NCBI GenBank assembly: GCA_937898895.1
Contig: CALDKL010000658.1
Location: forward strand, 1-19,884
Origin: an uncultured Verrucomicrobiae bacterium
GTDB lineage: Bacteria > Verrucomicrobiota > Verrucomicrobiia > Verrucomicrobiales > DEV007
Length of the DNA stretch: 19,884 nt
Direction: 5' to 3'
Of this stretch, positions 1 to 7,644 are shown one piece after another. A model generated the notes under the pieces. That model worked only from the letters and a program-made list of their open reading frames with translations, had not been told where the DNA came from and made no database searches. The first letter of the stretch is position 1; each line of letters starts with the position of its first letter. The position numbers and the translations under genes were made by a program.

Positions 1-2893
1 TCATGAGAATGGGAACGAGGCGCTCTTCGCTGCCACGGAGCACGAGGGCGATTCCCGGAGCGACGCCCTCCTCTCTTTGAAGATGTTGATAGTGGCTGAC
101 GAGCAGAATCCCATTCCGCGCGGCAATGCCGAGGACGGTGACAAAACCGACGAGGGACCCGAGGGAAAGCACACCACCGCCGAGCCAGGCGGCAAGGACG
201 CCTCCGATGAGGGCGAATGGCAGGGTCAGGGCCACGAGCAGGACGAGCCGCAGAGATTGAAAGTCTGCGAGGAGCAGCACGAGGATGCCCGCCAGGGATG
301 CGAGGGAGAGCCATGCGAGGCGGCTTTGGGCGGCCTGGCGCTCGGCCCATTCCCCAAGGATCTCCGGATGATATCCACTCGCGAAGGCGATTTTTCCGAT
401 CCGTTCTTCGATTTCGCGGGCGACCTCTCCGAGGGTGCGCCCACTGATGTTGCATGTGACGTCGATTCGACGCGAGGCACCCTCCCGCTTGATCGCATTC
501 GGGGCGGGGACGATGGCGAGATCCGCAACATCTTCCAGACGTACATGGCCACCTGTCGGGGTCTCGATCAGTAGCTCGCGAAGAGTCGTATAGTCGGCGC
601 GTGCCGAGGGGACGCTCCAGACAGTAACGTCGTGAACGCGCTGATCCTGGTAGACTTCTCCGACTTTGCGACCACTGACGAGCGTGGTTACAGCCCGCCG
701 GATCTGCCCGGCAGTGAGGCCGTGCAACGCGGCGTTCTCTGATCGCAGCCTAACAGTGATCTGCGGCACCTGGACTTGCGGTTCGATTTTCAGGGCACTC
801 ACTCCAGGAATATCTTTCAGCGCGTTTCCGACTTCGGCCGCATGGTTCCGGAGCATGTCGAGATCAGGGCCGAAGATCCGCACGACGATGCTGGCACTGG
901 CTCCGGTGAGGACTTCCTTGATGCGTTCCCTTAGAAATGTGAGCAGATCACGAGTAAGGCCGGGATACCCATCGACGACTGCCTGCACCTTCTTGATGGT
1001 GGTTTCGTATTCAGCGTCGGGATCGAGGCTGATCCAAAGTTCGGTGAAATCCGGCCCAACCACCTCGTCCGCGACTTCAGCCCTCCCGATGTGCGCCCCC
1101 TGGTTGCGAACTCCCGGCACCTTGAGGAGGTCCGTCGCGGCAGCCACCGTGATGCGCTTGCTCGCTTCGACGCTGGTGTTGGGTTTTTCCAGCCAGTGCA
1201 TCAGAAAATCGCGCTCTTTGAAGCTCGGCAGAAATTCCTCTTTTAGTTGTGTTCGCCAAACCCATGCCGTAACGAAGAAAGCAACGGCGAGAACGGAGAC
1301 GGCCAACGAGGGGCTTCGGGCGAAGGGCGGCAGGATGCGGCGATAGGCGGCCTTCATTCCACGAGCGAGAAGCGCATCCCGATGTCCGTCAGGTGTGACC
1401 TTGAGCAGCATGAGACTCAGCGCCGGGGTGAGAGTGAGGGCAACGGCGAGCGAGGCACCGATGGCGAGGATGTAGGAAAGGGCGAGAGGTCTGAAAAATG
1501 TGCCAGCGAGACCGGGGAGGAAGAATACGGGGAGGAAGACCAGAACGATGATGATGCTGGCATAGACGACCGCGCTACGGACCTCGAGCGAGGCATTGAG
1601 GACGACGCTAAACCTGGACTGAGGGGTCGCGAGTCGCGCATTCTGCCGCATCCGCCGCAGGATATTCTCCACATCGATGATGGCATCATCGACGACTTCT
1701 CCGAGTGCGATAATCAGACCCGCGAGGATCATCGTATTGATCGTCTCACCACGCCAGCGGAGGAGGAGCAGGGCGACCGCGAGGGAGAGAGGTATCGCCG
1801 TGACACTGATGACAGTGGTGCGCCAGTCGCCAAGAAAGAGAGCGAGAACAATGACTACGAGGAGGCAACCGAGCCAGAGCGCCTCGGTGAGGTGGTCGAT
1901 GGAGAGCTGAATAAATGTCGCTGGCCGAAAAATGGTGCTGTCCACAATCACTCCGGATAGACCGGGTTTCATCTCCTCGATGACCCTCTCCACTCCGCTC
2001 GTGACATCGAGAGTGTTCCCCCAGGGTTGTTTTTCGACAATGAGGAGGATGCCTTCGCCATCATTGATGACAGCGTCCCCGATGAGGGCGGGGTGACCGA
2101 TCCTGACCTCGGCAACATCGCCGAGCCGAATGGGTGCCCCGTTTCGGAATTCGACTACGGTCCGGGCGAGATCCTCCGGTGTCGAAATGAGGGAGATCTG
2201 GTTGACGCTGAGACGTAGATTGGGGGTATCGACAAATCCTCCCGCACTGATGGTCGCGGCATCGCCGGCGGCTCTGGCAATCGCATCCAGGGTAATCCCG
2301 GCGGCGCGCAGTTTCTGCGGATCGACGAGGACTTGGAACTGCTTGTCGCGCTGGCCCCAGATGGCCACATTTGCCACACCAGGGACAGACATCAGGCGCG
2401 GACGCATGGTCCAAAGGGCGATTTCGCTGAGTTCCATCTGGTCGAGCGTTTCCGAACGAAGTCCGACCTTCAGGACACGGCTCAAGGATGAGTAGGGAGC
2501 CATGAGGACGGGCGGCTTCACGACGGCAGGGAGACGACCTTGGGCCAGGTTGAGTCGTTCCTGGACCAGTTGACGCGCCCTGAGAATGTCGGTCCCGTTA
2601 TCGAAAATCATCACAACGGAGGAGAGACCGAGCACAGACTTCGAGCGGATCGTCTTGAGGAAGGGCAGACCATTGAGCGAGTTCTCCAGCGGCACGGTGA
2701 CCAGCGCATCGACCTCCTCGGTGGAGAGGCCGGGAGCTTCCGTCTGCACCTCGACGAGAGGCGGGGCGAACTCGGGGAAGACATCCAGCGGCGCATTCCT
2801 CGTGGCATGGATGCCGACCATCAGCAAAGCCACCGCCGCCGCGACGACAAGCACGCGCATGTTCAGCGCCCAGGAGACGATGGAGTTCAGCAT
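1..2893 (-). CDS. czcA: Heavy-metal efflux RND permease, CzcA/CusA type (3' end outside window)
   Basis: This is the inner-membrane proton-driven pump of a tripartite metal efflux complex, expected to export divalent or monovalent metal cations from periplasm or cytoplasm. I translated the frame from the ATG at 2893-2891 to the window edge without finding a stop, giving 964 residues of a usual 1030-1060. TM1 is about residues 10-30, followed by the first porter loop (PLDVFPEF, about 34-41). The TM4 proton-relay motif has D402 and D403, with D407, E409 and N410 just after, and matches the HME-RND signature. The second porter half contains the family-typical EFLPSFKERDFLMHW and GAHIGRAEVADEVVG stretches. 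The visible end, ERLVPILM, is the usual sequence before the last helices. It starts 10 bp after the adaptor stop, so it is co-transcribed. The family is certain. The metal (Cu/Ag versus Zn/Co/Cd) cannot be decided from sequence alone. Confidence 0.95.
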   Translation of the reverse strand, partial: MLNSIVSWALNMRVLVVAAAVALLMVGIHATRNAPLDVFPEFAPPLVEVQTEAPGLSTEEVDALVTVPLENSLNGLPFLKTIRSKSVLGLSSVVMIFDNGTDILRARQLVQERLNLAQGRLPAVVKPPVLMAPYSSLSRVLKVGLRSETLDQMELSEIALWTMRPRLMSVPGVANVAIWGQRDKQFQVLVDPQKLRAAGITLDAIARAAGDAATISAGGFVDTPNLRLSVNQISLISTPEDLARTVVEFRNGAPIRLGDVAEVRIGHPALIGDAVINDGEGILLIVEKQPWGNTLDVTSGVERVIEEMKPGLSGVIVDSTIFRPATFIQLSIDHLTEALWLGCLLVVIVLALFLGDWRTTVISVTAIPLSLAVALLLLRWRGETINTMILAGLIIALGEVVDDAIIDVENILRRMRQNARLATPQSRFSVVLNASLEVRSAVVYASIIIVLVFLPVFFLPGLAGTFFRPLALSYILAIGASLAVALTLTPALSLMLLKVTPDGHRDALLARGMKAAYRRILPPFARSPSLAVSVLAVAFFVTAWVWRTQLKEEFLPSFKERDFLMHWLEKPNTSVEASKRITVAAATDLLKVPGVRNQGAHIGRAEVADEVVGPDFTELWISLDPDAEYETTIKKVQAVVDGYPGLTRDLLTFLRERIKEVLTGASASIVVRIFGPDLDMLRNHAAEVGNALKDIPGVSALKIEPQVQVPQITVRLRSENAALHGLTAGQIRRAVTTLVSGRKVGEVYQDQRVHDVTVWSVPSARADYTTLRELLIETPTGGHVRLEDVADLAIVPAPNAIKREGASRRIDVTCNISGRTLGEVAREIEERIGKIAFASGYHPEILGEWAERQAAQSRLAWLSLASLAGILVLLLADFQSLRLVLLVALTLPFALIGGVLAAWLGGGVLSLGSLVGFVTVLGIAARNGILLVSHYQHLQREEGVAPGIALVLRGSEERLVPILM

Positions 2894-2903
2894 GATCGAT
2901 GGT

Positions 2904-3893
2904 CTATTTGCCTGTCATGAACTCCGTGCCGAAGAGTTCGGCAGATCCGTCGGTGACGATCCTGGTCCCCGCGGGCGGACCACTGGCGAGCACCGCTTCG
3001 TTCCCGGCAAGCCGGGCAACCTGGATGCGGCGGCGGGTATATCGATGTTCGCCACTCTGCTCGTAGACCCACTGCCCGCCGTGAATATCGTGCAAGACGG
3101 AATGAAAGGGCACGACAAGGCTTTCCACCTTGCTGTCGCGCGTCGGAATTTCGACTGCGACTCGTTCTCCGGCGCGACATTTGGCATCCGCGGGCAGCGA
3201 GTAGTACCAATCGAGGGTGTTGTTCAGCGCATTTGCTGTCGATGGTCCCGAGACAGGGGAAGCACTTTGCGTTAGCAGGGTACCGCCCAGCAGGCTAACG
3301 ACAGATTCGGCTTCGGCATCCAGCAACGCGGATTCGCCGCTATAGACAGAAACCCGCACCCAGAATCGCTTCGCTCCACCAACGTCTTCGATCGGCTCTC
3401 CAAGGAGATTGCGCTGTGCCCTGGCGGTGGACATCGCGGCTTCTGCAAGTGCGAGAGAAGTTTTGGCGTCGTCGACCCCGCGCGCACTCCCGGCTTCGGC
3501 GTCGAGCATTTTCCTGGCGCGATCCAAGGCAATCTTCGCAGCATCGATCTGCACTTGCGCCTCACGGATGCGGCCATCGGCGGTGGCCTGGAGATCGGCG
3601 AGGCGCAGGAACTCGTCGAGAGTTCCACCGATTACGGGCGCGGCCTGTTTTCCCTCCGCCGCGAGTGGCCTGACCACTTCTCCGGAGAAGAGTCGCACGG
3701 CGGCAAGAGGCTTCCGCTCGACGACCACAGTCTTCAACCGCAGAGCCTGTTCCGCGTCCGGAGTGAGCGTCAGGACGATGAGATCCCCCTCTTTGGTGAT
3801 CGTGGCCGGGGCAGAGCCTCCGGGATCAGCGGACCAGAGTATCGCGTTGCCGTGAATCGCGAGCAGGCCGGATACGAAAGCGAAGGATTTCAT
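2904..3893 (-). CDS. czcB: Periplasmic adaptor subunit of metal efflux RND pump, CzcB-like, shortened
   Basis: This is a membrane-fusion protein that links the RND pump to the outer membrane channel. It has 329 residues against roughly 370-420 in relatives. An N-terminal hydrophobic stretch (about 4-20) suggests export. A beta segment at about 38-75 leads to a coiled-coil hairpin at about 105-165 (Ala/Arg/Glu-rich heptads with a turn near 133-138). The beta-barrel part begins at FWVRVSVYSGE (177-187), and a membrane-proximal domain follows (about 245-325). The oddity is at the two junctions flanking the hairpin. Relatives carry half-lipoyl motifs there (APxxGxV... with a PGxxVxxGQ turn), but here residues 85-100 and 165-177 run straight from barrel to helix. 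The reading frame is intact on both sides, so this is not a frameshift. It sits 6 bp after the channel gene and 10 bp before the pump gene. The family call is secure; the loss of lipoyl halves is a reading by eye. Confidence 0.88.
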   Translation of the reverse strand: MKSFAFVSGLLAIHGNAILWSADPGGSAPATITKEGDLIVLTLTPDAEQALRLKTVVVERKPLAAVRLFSGEVVRPLAAEGKQAAPVIGGTLDEFLRLADLQATADGRIREAQVQIDAAKIALDRARKMLDAEAGSARGVDDAKTSLALAEAAMSTARAQRNLLGEPIEDVGGAKRFWVRVSVYSGESALLDAEAESVVSLLGGTLLTQSASPVSGPSTANALNNTLDWYYSLPADAKCRAGERVAVEIPTRDSKVESLVVPFHSVLHDIHGGQWVYEQSGEHRYTRRRIQVARLAGNEAVLASGPPAGTRIVTDGSAELFGTEFMTGK

Positions 3894-3899
3894 CGGGGT

Positions 3900-5228
3900 C
3901 TATTGAGGGAGGGTTGCCTGCATGGCGTCTTCGAGGGCACCGGCGGCGGACAAGGCCTCCAGGTTCGCTCCCATCAGAGCGACGGCAGACGCGCTGGCTT
4001 CGATCTGGCGACGAGTAAGTTCGAGTGCAGAAAGTTCACCTCCCTCGACCCTATGGCGGGTCGCCTCGGTGGCAGAATGGGCCTCCCGCACGAGTTGCTC
4101 GGCAGTGGCGGATTTGGACCGCGAGGCGTTGTAGGCAGCAAGGGCGACATCGAGTTCGCCTTCGATCACGGCTTGTTGGGCGAGGAATCGCTTTTCAGCG
4201 ACAGTCCGACGCGCCTCCGCCTCGGCAATGGGGCCACGATTGCGATTCAGAGGAAGCTCGAAGCTCAGGCCAAGCTGCCACCGATTCTGACCGGAGTTGA
4301 AATCGTAGCCCGGGTTTAGATTGATATCCGGGTACTGTTTCGCGATCTCCAGTTCGAGAGCGGATTCTGCCGCGACGTAGTCCGCGAGAAGCGCCATGAG
4401 GTCGGCGCGTTGGGTGAGGGCGCGACATCGGCACTCCTCAGCACGGATGGGGCCAAGGCGTTTGAAGGTCGAGAAATCGAGGTTCACACTGCGCATCGCC
4501 GTCAGGGGCACCCCGACCGAAGACGCCAGATGCGCCTCCCCTGTCGCTGCGATCCGCTCGGCATCCTGCCGGGCAAGTCGCGCACGATTGAGCATCAGAC
4601 GCGCCTGCGTGAGCTCGAATTCGGAGACGTCCCCCGCCGCCATCTGCGAGTCGAGTTTTCGGATTGCCTCGTGGTGCAGATTCTCTTCGATTTCGAGCAA
4701 TCGGATGTTCTCTCTGGCACCGTAGACTTCGAGCATGGCACTTCGCACTCGCGAGCGCGCCGCCCAGGCTCGTGCCGAGACCCTCCACCTCGCCGCCTCA
4801 GCAGCAGCCCTGGCCTGTATCGTGCGACGGGATCGTTTACCGGCCGTCTCGATCGGAAACGAGAGACTTGGATTGAGGAACCACGGGGTGAACGCTACTG
4901 CGCTGCTCGTCCACTGGGGAGCGAAGGTGAAGACCGGATTGGGACGTTGCTGTGCGGTCAGGATTGCGGCCCCTGCCTCCGCCGCCTCTGCCCGGGCGAG
5001 CGCGACGTCGGGGTGGAGATACGTCGCGGCGAGGGCGAGGCGATCCACCGTCCACGCCTCACGGTTCGCCCCTTGCTCCCTGAGAAAGATCAGCAAGCCC
5101 GGATCGGTCAGCGAACGCCCGGCATAGTCTGCGGCGACCATGTCCACCGAAAGAGGTCTTGACTCGTACTGTGCGCACGAGATGAACAGGAGGGCAGCAA
5201 ATGGAATGGAAAGGGAAATGGCGTTCAT
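3900..5228 (-). CDS. czcC: Outer membrane channel of metal efflux system, TolC family, CzcC-like
   Basis: This is a TolC-type outer membrane factor that forms the exit duct of the CzcCBA-like pump. It has 442 residues, a normal length. The N-terminus is a lipoprotein-type signal: a hydrophobic core ending LLFISC, with C18 as the probable acylated cysteine, although the lipobox is imperfect. The next region (SRPLSVDM, then RSLTDPGL) is typical of CzcC proteins. Two helical repeats follow, the second containing YPDINLNPGYDF and a LGLSFELPLNRNRGPIAEAEARR stretch (residues about 318-350), both hallmark sequences of this family. An unusual CRC motif occurs in the second half (EECRCRALTQRADL), where relatives usually have no cysteines. 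It is the first gene after the 75-bp gap following the sensor kinase and lies 6 bp upstream of the adaptor. The start codon has no clear Shine-Dalgarno sequence. Confidence 0.93.
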   Translation of the reverse strand: MNAISLSIPFAALLFISCAQYESRPLSVDMVAADYAGRSLTDPGLLIFLREQGANREAWTVDRLALAATYLHPDVALARAEAAEAGAAILTAQQRPNPVFTFAPQWTSSAVAFTPWFLNPSLSFPIETAGKRSRRTIQARAAAEAARWRVSARAWAARSRVRSAMLEVYGARENIRLLEIEENLHHEAIRKLDSQMAAGDVSEFELTQARLMLNRARLARQDAERIAATGEAHLASSVGVPLTAMRSVNLDFSTFKRLGPIRAEECRCRALTQRADLMALLADYVAAESALELEIAKQYPDINLNPGYDFNSGQNRWQLGLSFELPLNRNRGPIAEAEARRTVAEKRFLAQQAVIEGELDVALAAYNASRSKSATAEQLVREAHSATEATRHRVEGGELSALELTRRQIEASASAVALMGANLEALSAAGALEDAMQATLPQ

Positions 5229-5239
5229 GCGAATCCCGC

Positions 5240-5309
5240 ATGCCCCAATTCACAAACCAACTTCCATCGACGTCAAGATCGCAGAAGAAAGATGACAGAT
5301 TCTTCATCT
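5240..5309 (-). promoter_or_regulatory. Possible promoter and inverted repeats upstream of the czcCBA-like genes
   Basis: The 75-bp gap between kinase and channel gene, read on the minus strand, has a TTGACG box (5276-5271), a 17-bp spacer and a poor -10 (GTGAAT, 5253-5248). Just upstream are two overlapping inverted repeats: AGATGA-N8-TCATCT (5290-5309) and GAAGAA-N10-TTCTTC (5284-5305), the latter reaching into the kinase stop codon. They could be an operator for the adjacent OmpR-type regulator or a weak hairpin that tunes read-through. No T-rich tail is seen, so a terminator is less likely. Confidence 0.3.
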
Positions 5310-6386
5310 ATCCGATTTTACGGAATTGACGGGGAAGGCCACGCTCACTCTCGTCCGATCATCGGGCAGCACTTCGAAGGCGATCCTCCCCCCGTGTGCC
5401 TCGACGATGGACTTTGCGATGCTGAGACCAAGCCCGCTGCCATCGATGGCGGCATTGTGGGCGGGGTCGCCGCGGAAGAATCGATCAAAGACTCGCGGTC
5501 GGAAATCAGCCGGAAGGACCATGCCTGTGTTCGTGATGGTGAATTCCGCCTCCTCACCGGTGCTTCGCAGGGTCAACTCGATGGTGCCTCCGGCCTGATT
5601 GTACTTCACCGCGTTGTCCCCAAGGATTAGCAGGAGCTGGCGCACACGCATACGGTCCGCGCAGATGGATGTCGGCTCACTGTGCAATATCGCCACTGAG
5701 ACGTCCGTCGCTGACGCGAGGATGGCAATATCCTCCGCAAGGTCACCAACCAAGTCATGCAGCAAAACCGGTTCCCGATTCAGGACCATCAGTCCTGCAT
5801 CCGCGCGGGCAAGGAACGAGAGATGTCCAACAATGGATGAAAGCCTCTGCACCTCCTCAAGCATGGCGACCGCCCCTTCGCGTTCCGCTTCCGACGTCGC
5901 TGCGTTCGTTACCGTCCGTTCCAATGTGCCATGAATGATCGTCAATGGCGTCTTCAGTTCATGGGAGGCATTCAAGGTGAATTCCCGAGTCTGGATGAAG
6001 GAGAGCGAGAGGCGCTCCTTCATCCTGTTGAAGATGCCCGCCATGCGGTCGAGCTCATCGCCGGTTCCGCTGACGGGGAAGGGATCAGAGAGATTCGAAA
6101 CGTCGGTCCTTTCCAAGGCGTCCGTCAGAACCGCGATGGGACGCAGGGCTCGGGCAATCAGGATTCTCCCCATGAGGATTCCAAGCAAAATCGCAGGCAA
6201 TCCGCCGAAGACGACAACCTCGAGAGTTTCGAAAAGGAGGTCGTGTTTCAACGCCGCATCCATCCCTTCCCGCAAGAGCACGTTCCTGTGCTCGTTGAGT
6301 TCGAACCAGCTCCAGAATCCGACAAACACCAGCGAAATGCCGAGCGTGACCGAATAATAGAGGAAAATACGGTGCCGCAGCGTCAT
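5304..6386 (-). CDS. Sensor histidine kinase of metal-efflux two-component system (CusS/CzcS-like)
   Basis: This membrane kinase should control the response regulator encoded just upstream. It has 360 residues from the ATG at 6386-6384; a longer open frame to 6581 only overlaps the regulator gene and has no domain support. TM1 is about residues 8-28 and TM2 about 56-79. The region between them is only about 25 residues, far shorter than the sensor domain of CusS. A HAMP linker (about 76-130) follows. The HisKA box ASHELKTPL carries the phospho-acceptor H142. The catalytic domain has an N box (GDNAVKYN, N258), a G1 box (about 284-290) and a G2 box (DGSGLGLSI, 315-323). The start overlaps the regulator stop in ATGA, indicating translational coupling. 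Assignment as a metal sensor comes from the downstream efflux genes. Confidence 0.93.
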   Translation of the reverse strand: MTLRHRIFLYYSVTLGISLVFVGFWSWFELNEHRNVLLREGMDAALKHDLLFETLEVVVFGGLPAILLGILMGRILIARALRPIAVLTDALERTDVSNLSDPFPVSGTGDELDRMAGIFNRMKERLSLSFIQTREFTLNASHELKTPLTIIHGTLERTVTNAATSEAEREGAVAMLEEVQRLSSIVGHLSFLARADAGLMVLNREPVLLHDLVGDLAEDIAILASATDVSVAILHSEPTSICADRMRVRQLLLILGDNAVKYNQAGGTIELTLRSTGEEAEFTITNTGMVLPADFRPRVFDRFFRGDPAHNAAIDGSGLGLSIAKSIVEAHGGRIAFEVLPDDRTRVSVAFPVNSVKSDR

Positions 6387-7057
6387 GGCTTTTGCAGCAG
6401 TGCGTAACCGAGGCCACGCACTGTTTGAATGAGTTTGGCAGGGTAGTCCCGGTCGATCTTGTCGCGAAGCCTCCTGACGTAAACTTCGACCAGATTGGTG
6501 CCCGGATCGAAATCGTAGCCCCACACCGCACTGATGATATCCCGTCGACTCACAACATTTCCCTCGGCGCGAAACAAGCACTCGAGAAGGAGACTCTCGC
6601 GAAGCGACAGTTCGATTTGCATGTCTCCACGCCGCACCTTTCTCAAGGCCGGATCGAAGGACAAGTCGGCGACGGAAAAATGATTTGGCTTCAGTTGGGT
6701 GTTGCGCCGCATTTGGGATCGGATCCTCGCCATCAGTTCTGATATCGCGAAGGGCTTGGGTAAATAGTCGTCGGCCCCTGCGTCAAGCCCCTTGACACGC
6801 TGCTCCACATCACCCCGAGCAGAAAGCATAATGACGGGAGTAAAGATCCCCCTGGCACGGAGAGCACGAACCAAACTCAGGCCGTCGAGTTTTGGCAACA
6901 TGATGTCAATCAGCAAGATCTCGAATTCGCCTTGCAGCGCCCTTTCCAACCCTGCTTTGCCATCCTTCACCCACTCCACTCCAATCTCTTCACGGCTAAG
7001 GGACCCACACAGAAGAGCGGCTGTCTTGGGTTCATCCTCAACGAGTAGGAGGCGCAT
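6383..7057 (-). CDS. OmpR/PhoB-type response regulator (CusR/CzcR-like)
   Basis: This is a DNA-binding response regulator, expected to switch on the metal efflux genes when phosphorylated. It has 224 residues starting MRLLLVEDEPK at 7057; upstream in-frame residues to 7237 have no domain match. The receiver domain (1-115) shows the acidic pocket E7/D8, phospho-acceptor D51, switch residue S79 and invariant K101 (LPKPF). The C-terminal winged helix (about 125-224) has the expected SLRESLLLECLF, VSRRDI, YVRRLRDKID and TVRGLGY motifs. It is followed by the kinase with an ATGA overlap, in the same direction as the CzcCBA-like genes. No Shine-Dalgarno is seen before the start (CTATCCCACG). Confidence 0.95.
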   Translation of the reverse strand: MRLLLVEDEPKTAALLCGSLSREEIGVEWVKDGKAGLERALQGEFEILLIDIMLPKLDGLSLVRALRARGIFTPVIMLSARGDVEQRVKGLDAGADDYLPKPFAISELMARIRSQMRRNTQLKPNHFSVADLSFDPALRKVRRGDMQIELSLRESLLLECLFRAEGNVVSRRDIISAVWGYDFDPGTNLVEVYVRRLRDKIDRDYPAKLIQTVRGLGYALLQKP

Positions 7058-7644
7058 CGTGGGATAGATCAATGTGGCCTGAAGAGGATGGAAAAACACC
7101 TCTCCTCGTTTGGTTCGGACGTTTCTGGAAAGATTTCGCGACGGTCTCCGAGTGCGAGTCGCGCCCTTTCCGCAATGCATCGGTTTGCAGTGATGGGGAG
7201 CCCCGAAATTGGCAATGCCACTTTCACGAGCCAACAAGCCAAAAAACGGGCGGAGGGCACTCTTCGCACCAGAGTCTCGAAGAAGCCAATCATGAGCCTC
7301 CAGAAGGAAACGACCGGATCAATCCCGGAACAACCACCCGCACCGGAGGCCCCTTCGGCAGGGCAGCAGGCTTCGCACACCGCTTCAACAGTGCCGATGG
7401 CGCACAGCGTCTCATCGAGTTCCCGGCAAATGGCTCCTGCAGTGACCCTCGGAGGATCATCCCTTGTCACCCATTGCTCCCCCCGCTGCGGGGCTCGCGT
7501 GTCGCGCTCTTCGAGCATCCTCCAATCTATCCGGCCACCTTGATTTGGGAAGAGTATTTCAAGAGAATGATTGACCGAGTTGCTTTTCGTTTTTCATGGT
7601 GCGCCCCTTGCCGACGACCGTTGCTCAAGAAGTCTGCTCCGCGA
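7058..7644. other. Intergenic region, 587 bp, no secure gene
   Basis: This lies between the end of the large ThuA-dehydrogenase gene and the response regulator, both on the minus strand. It holds a short GC hairpin (CCCCG-CTG-CGGGG, 7481-7493) and one weak minus-strand ORF listed separately. I see no clear terminator for the upstream gene (no stem followed by a T run) and no good sigma-70 promoter for the regulator. Open frames in other registers here look random. Confidence 0.6.
7069..7518 (-). CDS. Doubtful small Cys-rich ORF upstream of the response regulator
   Basis: A 149-codon frame ends only 11 bp before the regulator ATG, the spacing expected of an operon partner. The predicted protein has a cysteine cluster (C-x-x-x-x-x-x-C around AICRELDETLC, then VCEACCPAEG), a moderately hydrophobic middle (about residues 80-115) and no domain I recognise. 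Part of the frame has coding-like codon use (runs of GAA, CTC, GAG, GCC), but there is no Shine-Dalgarno at the ATG and the C-terminal third looks random. If real it might be a small metal-binding or accessory protein of the efflux locus. It may equally be chance in high-GC DNA. Confidence 0.25.
   Translation of the reverse strand: MLEERDTRAPQRGEQWVTRDDPPRVTAGAICRELDETLCAIGTVEAVCEACCPAEGASGAGGCSGIDPVVSFWRLMIGFFETLVRRVPSARFLACWLVKVALPISGLPITANRCIAERARLALGDRREIFPETSEPNEERCFSILFRPH

Noticed and set aside
1247..1960. Acidic plus-strand frame rich in E, D, G and R within the CzcA region
   Set aside because: The composition is what antisense reading of a membrane protein gene gives. The RND frame on the minus strand is continuous here.
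6387..6581. N-terminal extension of the histidine kinase
   Set aside because: It lies entirely inside the regulator gene and lacks domain character; the ATGA overlap start is far more likely.
7058..7237. N-terminal extension of the response regulator
   Set aside because: The extra 60 residues precede the conserved receiver start MRLLLVEDEP and look random.
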